Source: Flavobacterium okayamense
GTDB taxonomy: Bacteria; Bacteroidota; Bacteroidia; Flavobacteriales; Flavobacteriaceae
Direction: 5' to 3'
Length of the DNA stretch: 64,000 bases
Assembly: GCF_019702945.1 (NCBI RefSeq)
Contig: NZ_AP024749.1
Span: 1,736,001 to 1,800,000, forward strand
Shown here: positions 1-8,867 of the stretch, piece by piece
Position numbering within the stretch: position 1 is the stretch's first letter
How the letters are laid out: the number at the start of each line of letters is the position of its first letter
Made by a program: the position numbers and the translations under genes
Notes under the pieces: generated by a model
What the model saw: the letters and a program-made list of their open reading frames with translations, nothing else
Database searches by the model: none
What the model was told of the DNA's origin: nothing

Positions 1-69
1 TCGGGTAATGATCAGGATTTTATAAAAACGTTACTCAAAGATTATAATTATTACACTCAAAACATGTAA
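1..69 (+). CDS. 3' end of an unidentified gene (partial)
   Basis: An open frame enters from the left edge and gives 22 residues ending ...YYTQNM followed by TAA at 67-69. It ends one base before the stop codon of the converging gene that starts the minus strand at 70. The composition (Asp, Lys, Tyr, Asn) fits a real C-terminus in this AT-rich genome, but the piece is too short to assign to a family. The tail-to-tail abutment is the main reason to believe it is a gene end. Confidence 0.4.
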   Translation, partial: SGNDQDFIKTLLKDYNYYTQNM

Positions 70-1845
70 TTATCGTGTTATGTATAAATATCCAGTTAAA
101 GCTTCTGGATAATCTGGGTCATTCAAATACAAAATATAGAAATAAGTTCCTTCAGGAGCTTCTTTATGTCCAATTCCTTCTTCGACATATCCTTTCCAAA
201 ATGGTTTAGAATTGTCGCCAACCCATAGTAGTTTACCCCAACGATTATAAACTTCTAGTTTAAAGTTTACAAAAATATCACGTAAACCATCAATGAAAAA
301 TTCATCGTTCATACCATCTTCATTGGCCGAGACAGCATTGTAGATTGTGGGCGGACAATTTTCGGTTAATAACTGAAATGAAGTAATTGAATAGCAACCA
401 AAATCGTTTTCAATTCTAATGAAAATATCTTTAGGTGTAGTAGTTGCTAAATAATTGGAAGTATTAAATAATTCATTTGTGTTTAATTCGGCATTTTCAA
501 AACTTTCAAAGAATGCTACATCTAAATCAGGATTATCGGTTACAAAGAACTCATAATTTGAAAAATCAAATAATCCACTAGTTAAGCCTAAATTACATGT
601 AAGTAAATTGTCTAATGGATTAAAAGAGGGTGAAATTAATTGTGTTATCTCAACATCAAATGTATTATTAGTCTCAACTAATTCAGTTTCAAAATTTGTA
701 TGATCTACATAGGCTGTTATTGTAAATATATCATTGAGATTTGTTGGTAATGTTAAAGTAATTGTTCCCGATTCGCTTCCGCCAATTGGTATTTCATTGA
801 TAGTCATTGAGCTTCCAATCAAAACTCCGTCGATATAAAAACCAATTGGTGTATTGGCTAGCAAAACTTCAGTACTATTAACATTATAAATTGTATAATC
901 TAAAGTAACCAGTCCAGAATCACAGCTCGTCGAGAAGTTATCGATAATAACAGTAGCGTCTGGTAATTGACTATTTAGTTTTGTAATTATTGCGTTAATC
1001 ATAACATAATCTTGATTAGATGCAAGAGAAATTTGAGCTTCGCTATCACCAATATTTATGTTGTTTTGTATGTCATAAATATCTAAATCCATATTATAAA
1101 GCGTGGTAGATCCTGTAACGCTATTGGTACTATTAAAGGCATTGTTTGAAGGATTTAATGGTGGATTACTTAAAATTGACCCGTTAATTTGTAAAGTCTC
1201 TCCATTAGCAATTCCAACATCTCCTTCCCAAGCTATAAATCCTATTTTTGCACCTACATCGTCAATGACATTTAAGCTATCCAAAGTAATATCAATAGAA
1301 TTTGGAACAGCTTGTAAACCATCATAAATGTTGAGTTGGTTTAGAGGTAAACTATTGTTTTCATAAACAACTAGGATTGCCCAACCAGCAAAGTTAGTTC
1401 TGTTTTGAAAATATTGATTGATAAAACTTGTTACATCTAAATCACTTAATGTATAAGTTCCATTTCCAGTTGCTTGTACTTGATTAGTAATATCTGCAAA
1501 GGCACTAAAATGTGGCCATCCACTACTTGTTTGAATTATAGAAAAAGTTCTTTCAGCTGTAATAGGTATTCCGTTTAAAACAACATCAAAATCTCCAGTT
1601 CCGCAACCAGCCCAATAAAGATATGCACGTTCTATTATATCATCTGAGGCTAAATTTAAATCTGCCGAAGAGCTTGTAAGTATTGTAGGAGTAGACATAA
1701 ATGAATTTTCATTTGTGTTTAATGTATTTCCAACAAATGTAAAATCATATCTACCATTTATTTGTGTATAAAGTGAAATGTCTTGTCCTAAAGTCATTTG
1801 ACCGAAACATGTAATAAAAATAATTAGACAGATTTTTTTTATCAT
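70..1845 (-). CDS. T9SS type B surface protein (gliding motility-associated C-terminal domain)
   Basis: Secreted or cell-surface protein of 591 residues. Residues 1-21 are a signal peptide (MIKK, hydrophobic core, cut after ...LGQ). The middle, roughly 295-400, resembles a CARDB/Ig-like fold that ends in an ELVETNNTFDV stretch typical of that family. Residues 499-591 are a gliding-motility-associated/CHU_C type C-terminal domain: a variant of the usual PNGDGxND motif (SANEDGMND), then VYNRWGKLLW, then GTYFYILYL. By family knowledge this domain directs export through T9SS and anchoring at the surface. It is transcribed divergently from the polysaccharide locus. The cargo function is unknown; adhesion is only a guess. 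Confidence 0.85.
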   Translation of the reverse strand: MIKKICLIIFITCFGQMTLGQDISLYTQINGRYDFTFVGNTLNTNENSFMSTPTILTSSSADLNLASDDIIERAYLYWAGCGTGDFDVVLNGIPITAERTFSIIQTSSGWPHFSAFADITNQVQATGNGTYTLSDLDVTSFINQYFQNRTNFAGWAILVVYENNSLPLNQLNIYDGLQAVPNSIDITLDSLNVIDDVGAKIGFIAWEGDVGIANGETLQINGSILSNPPLNPSNNAFNSTNSVTGSTTLYNMDLDIYDIQNNINIGDSEAQISLASNQDYVMINAIITKLNSQLPDATVIIDNFSTSCDSGLVTLDYTIYNVNSTEVLLANTPIGFYIDGVLIGSSMTINEIPIGGSESGTITLTLPTNLNDIFTITAYVDHTNFETELVETNNTFDVEITQLISPSFNPLDNLLTCNLGLTSGLFDFSNYEFFVTDNPDLDVAFFESFENAELNTNELFNTSNYLATTTPKDIFIRIENDFGCYSITSFQLLTENCPPTIYNAVSANEDGMNDEFFIDGLRDIFVNFKLEVYNRWGKLLWVGDNSKPFWKGYVEEGIGHKEAPEGTYFYILYLNDPDYPEALTGYLYITR

Positions 1846-1951
1846 TTAAACTTGAATAATTTTCTCGAATATACTAAATAAAATAATATTTTGAATAATT
1901 CGTTTTAGTAGTCAGTTAAAAATTAGTATTTTCACAAGCAAAATAGACTAC

Positions 1952-2932
1952 TTGAAGAAGCATTCTGTAAGACTTTATAACAAAGAAGATTACCACAAAT
2001 GGAACGAATTTGTTGCTAATGCAAAAAATGCAACATTTTTATTTCATCGTGAGTTTATGGAATATCATCAAGATAGATTTCAAGATTTTTCATTAGTTGT
2101 TTTGGATGAAAATGAAAAAATAAAAGCACTTTTGCCAGCAAATAGAGTAGAAGAATCTGTTTTTTCACATCAAGGCTTGACTTATGGAGGACTTGTGGTT
2201 AGTCAAAAAACGAAATTGCCTGATTTTATTTTACTTTTTCAAGAGGTTTTAAAGTTTTTAAATCAGAATCAAATACAGAATTTAGACATAAAGATTTTAC
2301 CGTTAATTTATTCTAATTTTCTTTCCGATGAATTAGAATACTTGGCTTTCTTATGTAAAGCCGAATTAACAAGGAAAGATACATTGTCAGTTATCGATTT
2401 AACTGCGAATTTTAAATATTCACATGGAAGGAAGCAAGAAGTTTTAAAAGCTAAAGCTTTAGGTTTTGAGATTAAAGAAGTAAACAGCTTCGATGCTTTT
2501 TGGAATGAAATATTAATTCCGAATTTGAATGAAAAGCACCAAGCAAAACCCGTTCATTCTCTTACTGAAATTACTCTGTTGAAAGAAAAATTTCCAAAAA
2601 ACATTCGTCAGTTTAATGTCTATTTAGAAAATAAAATTGTGGCTGGAACTACAATTTTTGAAACAGAAACAGTAGCTCATTCGCAATATATTTCGGGTAA
2701 AGCAAATGCTGAAACTAATTTAAGTCTAGATTTTTTACATCATTATTTGATTACAAACGTTTTTAAGGGTAAAAAATATTTCGACTTTGGAATTTCAAAT
2801 GAGAATCAAGGTCAGAATATCAACAAAGGATTACTTTTTTGGAAAGAAAGCTTTGGTGCAAGAACACTTACGCAAAGCTTTTATCGATTTGATACTAAAA
2901 GTTATGAGAAATTAAATTCAGTATTATTATGA
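1952..2932 (+). CDS. FemAB/GNAT-like acyltransferase of the polysaccharide locus
   Basis: 326-residue cytoplasmic protein with a FemAB-like GNAT architecture. The N-terminal part has the pattern [23 protein letters not shown] second lobe at about 155-290 ends in [19 protein letters not shown], which is typical of GNAT/FemAB proteins in surface-sugar clusters. The start is a TTG codon: the conserved opening would be lost at the next ATG (residue 36), so TTG is preferred. It overlaps the following aminotransferase by 4 bases (ATGA), which implies translational coupling. Inference: it may acylate the amino sugar made by that aminotransferase, in place of the hexapeptide-type FdtC transferase. 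A peptide-ligase-like role cannot be excluded. Confidence 0.75.
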   Translation: MKKHSVRLYNKEDYHKWNEFVANAKNATFLFHREFMEYHQDRFQDFSLVVLDENEKIKALLPANRVEESVFSHQGLTYGGLVVSQKTKLPDFILLFQEVLKFLNQNQIQNLDIKILPLIYSNFLSDELEYLAFLCKAELTRKDTLSVIDLTANFKYSHGRKQEVLKAKALGFEIKEVNSFDAFWNEILIPNLNEKHQAKPVHSLTEITLLKEKFPKNIRQFNVYLENKIVAGTTIFETETVAHSQYISGKANAETNLSLDFLHHYLITNVFKGKKYFDFGISNENQGQNINKGLLFWKESFGARTLTQSFYRFDTKSYEKLNSVLL

Positions 2933-4029
2933 TAAAATTTCTCGATTTACATAAATTAAACCAACCTTTTGAAGCTGAATTCAAAGAAAAGTTCCAATCT
3001 TTTTTAGATAATGGTTGGTACATCTTAGGAAACGAAGTAAACCAATTTGAAGAGAATTTTGCTAAGTATTGTAGTTCAAAACATTGCATTGGCGTTGGGA
3101 ACGGTTTAGACGCTTTAGTCCTTATTTTTAAAGCCTATGTTGAATTAGGCCAACTTCAAAAAGGAGATGAGGTTATAGTTCCCGCAAATACATACATAGC
3201 TTCAATCTTAGCCGTTTTACAAGCCGATTTAGTTCCAGTTTTGGTCGAGCCAAGTTTGGAAACATACAACATCAATCCTGATTTAATTGAAGAGAAGATT
3301 TCTCCAAAAACCAAAGTCATTTTACCGGTTCATTTATATGGTCAATCGAGTGAAATGGATAAAATTTCAGAAATTGCTCAAAAGTATAATTTAATTGTTG
3401 TTGAAGATGCAGCGCAAGCACATGGAATAAAATTTACAGGAAATTATGTAAAAGCTTTCAGCTTTTATCCGGGAAAGAATTTAGGTTGTTTAGGCGATGG
3501 CGGAGCAGTAGTTACTGACGATGATAAATTAGCAGAAATTATCAGAATGCTTCGTAATTATGGCTCGAAAGTAAAATATGAAAATGATTTTATAGGAGTA
3601 AATTCAAGATTAGACGAAATTCAAGCAGCTTTTTTAAATATAAAATTACCGCATTTAGATGCTGAAAATGAAAAACGTAGCGCTATTGCAAATCGTTATT
3701 TGTCTGAAATAAAAAATGATAAAATTACTTTACCGAATTTGTCATTGCGAGGAACGAAGCAATCTCATAATCATGTATTTCATTTATTTGTTATTCGAAC
3801 AGAAAAAAGAACTGATTTACAAAATTATTTAAAAGAAAATGGAATTGAAACCATGATTCATTATCCAATTCCACCTCATAAACAAAATGCATTGAGTTCT
3901 TGGAATGGCTTGTCATTTCCAATTACAGAGAAAATTCATAATGAAGTATTGAGTTTGCCTTTAAATGGAGTTTTAACTGATGATGAGGTTTCGAAAATTA
4001 TTAAAGTTTTGAACGAATGGACATCATAA
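2929..4029 (+). CDS. DegT/DnrJ/EryC1/StrS sugar aminotransferase, FdtB-like
   Basis: 366-residue PLP-dependent aminotransferase that converts a 3-keto-6-deoxy nucleotide sugar to the 3-amino sugar. Visible landmarks are GNGLDALVL (phosphate-binding region, about 58), [10 protein letters not shown] (Asp160, Gln163) and the Schiff-base lysine Lys183 in [18 protein letters not shown]. The C-terminus has the usual HVFHLFVIR and IHYPIPPH motifs. The FdtA-like cupin 2.5 kb downstream supports dTDP-3-amino-3,6-dideoxyhexose synthesis (Fuc3N or Qui3N type). Residues 271-281 read [11 protein letters not shown] and are encoded by a palindromic repeat (3741-3766) in a loop between beta strands. The gene overlaps its neighbours by 4 and 13 bases. 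Confidence 0.88.
   Translation: MIKFLDLHKLNQPFEAEFKEKFQSFLDNGWYILGNEVNQFEENFAKYCSSKHCIGVGNGLDALVLIFKAYVELGQLQKGDEVIVPANTYIASILAVLQADLVPVLVEPSLETYNINPDLIEEKISPKTKVILPVHLYGQSSEMDKISEIAQKYNLIVVEDAAQAHGIKFTGNYVKAFSFYPGKNLGCLGDGGAVVTDDDKLAEIIRMLRNYGSKVKYENDFIGVNSRLDEIQAAFLNIKLPHLDAENEKRSAIANRYLSEIKNDKITLPNLSLRGTKQSHNHVFHLFVIRTEKRTDLQNYLKENGIETMIHYPIPPHKQNALSSWNGLSFPITEKIHNEVLSLPLNGVLTDDEVSKIIKVLNEWTS
3741..3766 (+). repeat. Palindromic repeat translated in frame inside the aminotransferase
   Basis: The segment has ATTGC near its left end and GCAAT near its right end, around AGGAACGA. It gives the peptide SLRGTKQS within the reading frame. From memory of Bacteroidota and other genomes, a GTCATTGCGAGGAACGAAGC-type element is a dispersed intergenic palindrome. 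Here it interrupts an enzyme without breaking the frame, in the region just before the conserved HVFHLFVIR strand. No other copy lies in this window, so its repeat status rests on recall. Confidence 0.65.
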
Positions 4030-5021
4030 TTAAATCTTTTAATCGTCCATATTACCTCGATAGATGTTTGTTTAGCATTCAAAAGCATTCTAAACATTCA
4101 TATACAAGAATTGTTGTTTTAGATGATGGAACTCCAAAACAATATTTAGATAAGATTCAAGAAAAATACCCTCATGTTGAAATTACTACATCAGATTTAT
4201 ACGATGACAAAAGTTCCAATTTAACTGATAGTTATAACGGAAAAATTCCAATTGATTTTTGGGTTGAATCGGCTAAAAATTCAAGCGATTATTTTTTATT
4301 ACTCGAAGATGATTTTTGGTTTACTAAAGATTTGAATTTTGAAGAATTAGAAAAAGAAATAATAAAAGATAATTTAGTTTTTTTAAAACTTTTTTGGTTG
4401 GGAAATCCAAAATTAACCAGTCAAAATATAATTGGGAATAGCACTTTTTACAATATAATAAAACCAAAATTATTTACTTGGAATACGTTTTGGTACAAAA
4501 AGATTTTTAAAACCTATGGTTTTCGATTTAATGATGTAATGAAGTTTTTAGGTTTTTATTCAACTAAAAGAAATTTAGCCTATTATCATATATATTCAGT
4601 AGCGGGTTCTATCTTTAAAAAGGAATATTTTGTTTCGCTTTGGAAAAATAACAATGGTAAAGTTGATGAAGGACTACAAATTCAAAATGCCTTAGAATAT
4701 TTAAAGGCTAATTCGAATTATAAAATAGCGCATTCTACAAAAGAATATTTTCAAACCGGATTTTCAACTGCAGCAACTTTAACTCATAAAAAATATGAAG
4801 GAATAAATCTTGATATTTTTAAAGTAAATAATTATTTAAATGAAGCTTGGTTTAATAATCAATTTGATGTTTTTTCAAGTTTACCAAAAGATATTAATGA
4901 ATTTGAGATTGAACAAATATTAAGCAATGCCGATGTAACTGGTAATCTATTTTCTGAATGGAAAAAATGGCATAATAATTTTAAAAATCAATACGAAAAA
5001 TTAGGTTGTAAAACAGAATGA
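4017..5021 (+). CDS. Glycosyltransferase, GT2-like (GT-A fold)
   Basis: 334 residues with no signal peptide. The N-terminus [20 protein letters not shown] followed by VVLDDGTPK is the nucleotide-sugar-binding start of a GT-A fold. LLLEDDFWF at about 96-104 is the DxD-like metal/nucleotide motif. It is expected to add one sugar to the lipid-linked repeat unit on the cytoplasmic face. Its ATG lies inside the last codons of the aminotransferase (13-base overlap) and its end overlaps the flippase start by 4 bases, so it is tightly coupled within the polysaccharide operon. Donor and acceptor cannot be told from the sequence. Confidence 0.75.
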   Translation: MDIIIKSFNRPYYLDRCLFSIQKHSKHSYTRIVVLDDGTPKQYLDKIQEKYPHVEITTSDLYDDKSSNLTDSYNGKIPIDFWVESAKNSSDYFLLLEDDFWFTKDLNFEELEKEIIKDNLVFLKLFWLGNPKLTSQNIIGNSTFYNIIKPKLFTWNTFWYKKIFKTYGFRFNDVMKFLGFYSTKRNLAYYHIYSVAGSIFKKEYFVSLWKNNNGKVDEGLQIQNALEYLKANSNYKIAHSTKEYFQTGFSTAATLTHKKYEGINLDIFKVNNYLNEAWFNNQFDVFSSLPKDINEFEIEQILSNADVTGNLFSEWKKWHNNFKNQYEKLGCKTE

Positions 5022-6457
5022 GTCAACAAAGTTTTCATAGAATCATATTTAAAAACACTGGGCTGTTTGGTATTTCCCAATTTGTAAAGATTGTGGTTAA
5101 GTTAATTTCTAATAAAGTAGCTGCCATCTTTTTAGGAACTGCTGGAATAGGAATGATTGGTTTGCTTGAAAATATTTTAGCGCTTATTCAAGGTTTTACA
5201 AGTTTAGGAATTGCTTCAAGTAGTGTTAGGGAAGTTGCTGTATTAGATGGTGATTCTAAAAAAGAAAAACGACTTTTAAAAGTTTTATACCATTGGGCAA
5301 TAATTACTGGTTTTTTAGGATTTTTAGTAGCAATAATCTTTTCAAATTATATCAATAAGGAAGTTTTTGAGAACGAAAATCATTTGAATTGGGTTTTAGC
5401 ATTGAGTGTGTATTTTATTTTTAGCGCTATAACATCAATTCGATTATCAGTTTTACAAGCTAAAAAACAAGTGTCTAAAATTGTTCAGTTTCATATTGTT
5501 TCAGCTGTAATCACTGCAATTTTAGCAATTACGCTTTACTATTTTTTTCAAGAAGAAGGAATAATTCCAGTATTTATATTTTCATCGTTTTTTCAGTTTT
5601 TATTTAGCTTTTATTTAACTAGAAATATTCAAATTTCTAAAGATAAAATAAAGTTTAAAGAAGTTGTAAATGAGGGAATGCCGATGATTAAATTAGGTAT
5701 ACTTTTATCAATAAGTGCTATTTTCGGACAAATATGTTTTTACATAATCCGATGGTTTTTAAAAGAAAAATATTCGTTTGATACTTTGGGAATTTATCAA
5801 GTAAGTAATACTTTATTAGTTGGATATTTAGGTTTAGTTTTTTCAGCTATGGCAAATGATTATTATCCTAGGTTATGTAATTATGAAAACGATACTAAGC
5901 GATTGAATGATTTAGTAAACGATCAAACTGAAATGGCTTTATTAGTAGTTGTACCTGCTATTTTAATGTTATACTTAATAGCACCATTTTTAATTGAGTT
6001 GCTCTATTCTAAAGACTTTTTAGATGTTCTGAAAGTCTTAAAATTTGGATTGTTTGCAATAGTTTTAAAGGCAATTGTGTGGCCAATTGGCTTCATTCCA
6101 TTGATTAAAGGTAATAAATTACTTTATCTAAAACAAAACCTTTTAGGTGATGGAGTAAATGTAATTGCTTCAATTTTATTGTTTTATCAGTTTGGATTTT
6201 TAGGTCTAGGAATTGCAATGGTTACTATGTTTTTTATTTCAGGAATTTATAATTTTTACACTGCGAAATTGAATTATAATTTCCAATTTAGGAAGAACAC
6301 TTTACAAGTATTATTTGTTTCGTGCTTAATAGGCTTATTAGCGGTTTTAACAATTTTATTTACTGAGTTTTCAAACTTTAATTATTACATCATTTTACTC
6401 TTTATAGTTTCTGTACTATATTCATTTTTTACGATGAAAAATAAGTTAACAGTTTAG
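5018..6457 (+). CDS. O-antigen/polysaccharide flippase, Wzx family
   Basis: 479-residue integral membrane protein with about 12 hydrophobic segments spread over its full length, the usual size for Wzx/MATE-type lipid-linked oligosaccharide flippases. Features seen are an N-terminal F..S..VKI..KLISNKVAAIFLGTAGIGMIGL segment and YYPRL after the sixth or seventh helix, both familiar from Bacteroidota O-antigen translocases. By family knowledge it moves undecaprenyl-linked repeat units across the inner membrane. The ATGA overlap with the upstream glycosyltransferase places it in the same transcript. No Wzy polymerase or ligase is visible in this window. Confidence 0.85.
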   Translation: MSQQSFHRIIFKNTGLFGISQFVKIVVKLISNKVAAIFLGTAGIGMIGLLENILALIQGFTSLGIASSSVREVAVLDGDSKKEKRLLKVLYHWAIITGFLGFLVAIIFSNYINKEVFENENHLNWVLALSVYFIFSAITSIRLSVLQAKKQVSKIVQFHIVSAVITAILAITLYYFFQEEGIIPVFIFSSFFQFLFSFYLTRNIQISKDKIKFKEVVNEGMPMIKLGILLSISAIFGQICFYIIRWFLKEKYSFDTLGIYQVSNTLLVGYLGLVFSAMANDYYPRLCNYENDTKRLNDLVNDQTEMALLVVVPAILMLYLIAPFLIELLYSKDFLDVLKVLKFGLFAIVLKAIVWPIGFIPLIKGNKLLYLKQNLLGDGVNVIASILLFYQFGFLGLGIAMVTMFFISGIYNFYTAKLNYNFQFRKNTLQVLFVSCLIGLLAVLTILFTEFSNFNYYIILLFIVSVLYSFFTMKNKLTV

Positions 6458-6464
6458 CTTTTAT

Positions 6465-6472
6465 TACATTTG
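6465..6472 (+). promoter_or_regulatory. TAnnTTTG -7 promoter element upstream of the FdtA-like gene
   Basis: TACATTTG matches the Flavobacterium -7 consensus exactly and lies 21 bases before the ATG at 6494. No clear TTG -33 box is seen. A TTG codon at 6470 is part of this element, so transcription would start downstream of it. That argues for the ATG at 6494 as the true start. Confidence 0.55.
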
Positions 6473-6493
6473 TTTATCCGAAATAAAAAGACA

Positions 6494-6889
6494 ATGAATA
6501 TAGAACTTATCACTATTCCTAAAATTGAAGACCCAAGAGGTAATTTATCAGTTATTGAAAACGATATAGTTCCATTCGATATAAAACGTGTTTATTATTT
6601 GTACGATGTTCCAGCTGGTGCAGAGCGTGGTGGACATGCTCATAAAAAATTACAACAGTTTTTAGTGGCACTTTCAGGAAGCTTTGAAGTGGTTCTTAAT
6701 GATGGAAATGATGAGCAAATTATTACGCTGAATAAACCTTTTGAAGGAATACTTATCAAAAGTGGAATATGGCGAGAGTTAAAAAACTTTTCTTCAGGTG
6801 CAGTTTGCTTGGTAGTTGCTTCTGAAGTTTTTGATGAAGAGGATTATATTCGTGATTTTAAAGATTTTGTCGAATTTAAATCGATTTAA
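6494..6889 (+). CDS. FdtA/QdtA-like 3,4-ketoisomerase (WxcM-like cupin)
   Basis: 131-residue single-domain cupin. Landmarks are DPRGNLSVIE near the N-terminus, RVYYLYDVPAGAERGGHAHKKLQQF at about 32-56 with the catalytic/structural histidines, and LIKSGIWRELKNFS. These match the sugar 3,4-ketoisomerase (FdtA, QdtA) family. The reaction converts dTDP-4-keto-6-deoxyglucose to the 3-keto isomer, the substrate for the FdtB-like aminotransferase encoded upstream. The ATG is chosen over an in-frame TTG at 6470 because the latter lies within a promoter element and because 131 residues is the family's usual length. Its end overlaps the converging glycosyltransferase by 14 bases. Confidence 0.82.
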   Translation: MNIELITIPKIEDPRGNLSVIENDIVPFDIKRVYYLYDVPAGAERGGHAHKKLQQFLVALSGSFEVVLNDGNDEQIITLNKPFEGILIKSGIWRELKNFSSGAVCLVVASEVFDEEDYIRDFKDFVEFKSI

Positions 6890-7751
6890 TGTAAGCTTTA
6901 ATTATCAACTGAAATAAAGTAAAACTTAATTTCCATTCTCTAGCGGAAATAAACTTATGAAGCTCAAAGTACATCCTATTTATAACTAATCTGTTTTCTT
7001 TTTTTGAACTGTTTAGTTCTAAAATTTTATAAAAAATCTTTAAAGTAGATTGATGTAAAAATTTAGTTTGATTATTATTTTTTTTTAAAAATTGTGAGCT
7101 CAAAGAAGTTTGTATCTCTCTTTTTTCGGCTAAAACTTCATTTATGTACTCAAAATTATAATTTCTAGAAATTCTAACCCAAATATCTAAATCCTCATAG
7201 GCAAGAGATTCGTCATAACCACCAACTTTCTTTAAAACTTCAGTATTGTATATGGTTGCAATTGAACCTAACTTTACACTTCTACTAATTACCATTTCAT
7301 AAACATTTCCACTTTGTGGAAATTCATTTTCTTGAAAGTAAACATTAGTGATTTTTCCTTCTTTATCAATCAAATTAAAGTTTGCGTAAACAACAGCTAA
7401 ATCTTGAAATTGTGAATTTTCAAAAGCTTTGAGTTGGCTCGAAATACAATTGGGGAGTAAACGATCATCGGTAGCTAAATCTATAATGTAAGTTCCATTA
7501 GCTTTTTTTAGAGCATGATTAAAACTTTTTGTGTTACCTGAGTTAAAGCTATTTTTAATAAATAAAACTTCAGGATGATTGATCAACCATTTTTCTATTA
7601 AAACGACAGAATTATCACTACTAAAATCATCAACGATAATTAATTCAATATTTTTATAATCTTGGTTTATAACTGAATCTAAAGCTTCAATTACAAATTC
7701 CTCATGATTATAACATAAACATACAATGGTAACTAATGGTTGATGATGCAT
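6876..7751 (-). CDS. Family 2 glycosyltransferase
   Basis: 291 residues. PLVTIVCLCYNHEEFVIEAL starts a classic GT2 domain, followed by IELIIVDDFSSDNS (Asp pair) and IDLATDDRLLP as the DxD-like motif at about 95-105. YEDLDIWVRISR at about 170 is the acceptor-side ED motif. It should transfer a sugar from a nucleotide donor on the cytoplasmic face. It is convergent with the cupin gene and head-to-head with the next glycosyltransferase, so it forms its own small unit in the polysaccharide locus. Specificity is unknown. Confidence 0.85.
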   Translation of the reverse strand: MHHQPLVTIVCLCYNHEEFVIEALDSVINQDYKNIELIIVDDFSSDNSVVLIEKWLINHPEVLFIKNSFNSGNTKSFNHALKKANGTYIIDLATDDRLLPNCISSQLKAFENSQFQDLAVVYANFNLIDKEGKITNVYFQENEFPQSGNVYEMVISRSVKLGSIATIYNTEVLKKVGGYDESLAYEDLDIWVRISRNYNFEYINEVLAEKREIQTSLSSQFLKKNNNQTKFLHQSTLKIFYKILELNSSKKENRLVINRMYFELHKFISAREWKLSFTLFQLIIKAYIKSI

Positions 7752-7768
7752 TTATTGCTACAAAGTTT

Positions 7769-7776
7769 TATATTTG
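7769..7776 (+). promoter_or_regulatory. TAnnTTTG -7 promoter element for the GT4 gene
   Basis: TATATTTG matches the Flavobacterium -7 consensus. It lies in the divergent gap after the start of the minus-strand GT2 gene. If it is used, an ATG at 7736 cannot be the start of the plus-strand gene, and the GTG at 7799 becomes the best candidate. No TTG -33 box is found at normal spacing. Confidence 0.5.
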
Positions 7777-7798
7777 TTACGAATGTAAATATATCCAA

Positions 7799-8866
7799 GT
7801 GAATTCGCAAAATAAACCACGTAAGATTGCCATTGTGGCTTACAATTTAGAACCTGGTGGTTTAGCAAATGTTATTCAAAATGTATTTAAGATTTTACAA
7901 TCGGTTTCTTATTTTCAAGTTAAGTTAATATTGTTAGATGAACGGAAAGAAGTTCAAAACAAGAACATAGTAATTCTTTCTAATAATAAGTTTAAAAAGT
8001 ATTTTCAATTATTCAATTTACTTAATAATCATAAATGGGATTATATTATTGATTTAAGGTATCGAATAAACCCATTAACAGAGGTTTTAATTACAAAGTT
8101 TATTTATCCCAAAATTAAAACAATTTATAATGTACATAGTTCTAGATTACAAACCTATTTACCTAAAAATGTAACTTTAGTCAATTGGCTATATGGTACA
8201 AGTTATAAAATTGTTTGTGGAGCTAAAGGAAATGAAGATTTAGTTGTTGAAAAATACAATCTTAAAAATACTTGTACATTATACAATCCTATCGATATTA
8301 ATTTTATATCTGAAAAAGCTAATGAGCCAATAGAATTAGACTTTGAATATATTTTAGCGGTAGGAAGAGTAGAAGAAGTAAAGCAATTTGATTTGTTAAT
8401 TGAAGCCTATTCAAATTCCATTTTAGTTGATAGAAATATAAAATTAGTTATTGTAGGCGATGGTTCTCAGCTTTCTAAATGTAAAGAAAAAGTAAAACAA
8501 CTAAATCTAGAGGATAAAGTAATTTTTGAAGGCTTTTCAAAAAATCCTTACAAATACATGAAACAGGCTAAGTTTTTTGTTTTATCAAGTAAATACGAAG
8601 GTTTTGGCTTGGTTTTAGTAGAATCTTTAGCTTGTAGAACACCGGTAATAAGTTTCGATCTACAAACAGGGCCTAATGAAATTATTACGCATGAAGATAA
8701 TGGTTTGTTAGTTAAAAATCAAGATTTTGATGAGTTAATTAAAGCAATGAATTGTTTTGAAAATGAAAAAGACTTATACAATCATTGCAAGGCCAATTCA
8801 GTTAAAAGCATTTCTAAGTTTGCCATGGAAAATATTAAAAATGATTGGTTAAATCTCTTGAAATAA
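7799..8866 (+). CDS. Family 4 glycosyltransferase
   Basis: About 355 residues from a GTG start. An in-frame ATG at 7736 would add 21 residues, but it lies upstream of a good promoter element and inside the divergent gene. The N-terminus KIAIVAYNLEPGGLANVI is the GT4 acceptor-side Rossmann motif. The C-terminal half has ILAVGRVEEVKQFDLLIEA, LVIVGDGSQ and SSKYEGFGLVLVESLACRTPVIS, the E-x7-E region that binds the nucleotide donor. It resembles GT-B amylovoran/capsule-type transferases. It ends two bases before a converging GT4 gene. Confidence 0.82.
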   Translation: MNSQNKPRKIAIVAYNLEPGGLANVIQNVFKILQSVSYFQVKLILLDERKEVQNKNIVILSNNKFKKYFQLFNLLNNHKWDYIIDLRYRINPLTEVLITKFIYPKIKTIYNVHSSRLQTYLPKNVTLVNWLYGTSYKIVCGAKGNEDLVVEKYNLKNTCTLYNPIDINFISEKANEPIELDFEYILAVGRVEEVKQFDLLIEAYSNSILVDRNIKLVIVGDGSQLSKCKEKVKQLNLEDKVIFEGFSKNPYKYMKQAKFFVLSSKYEGFGLVLVESLACRTPVISFDLQTGPNEIITHEDNGLLVKNQDFDELIKAMNCFENEKDLYNHCKANSVKSISKFAMENIKNDWLNLLK

Positions 8867-8867
8867 A

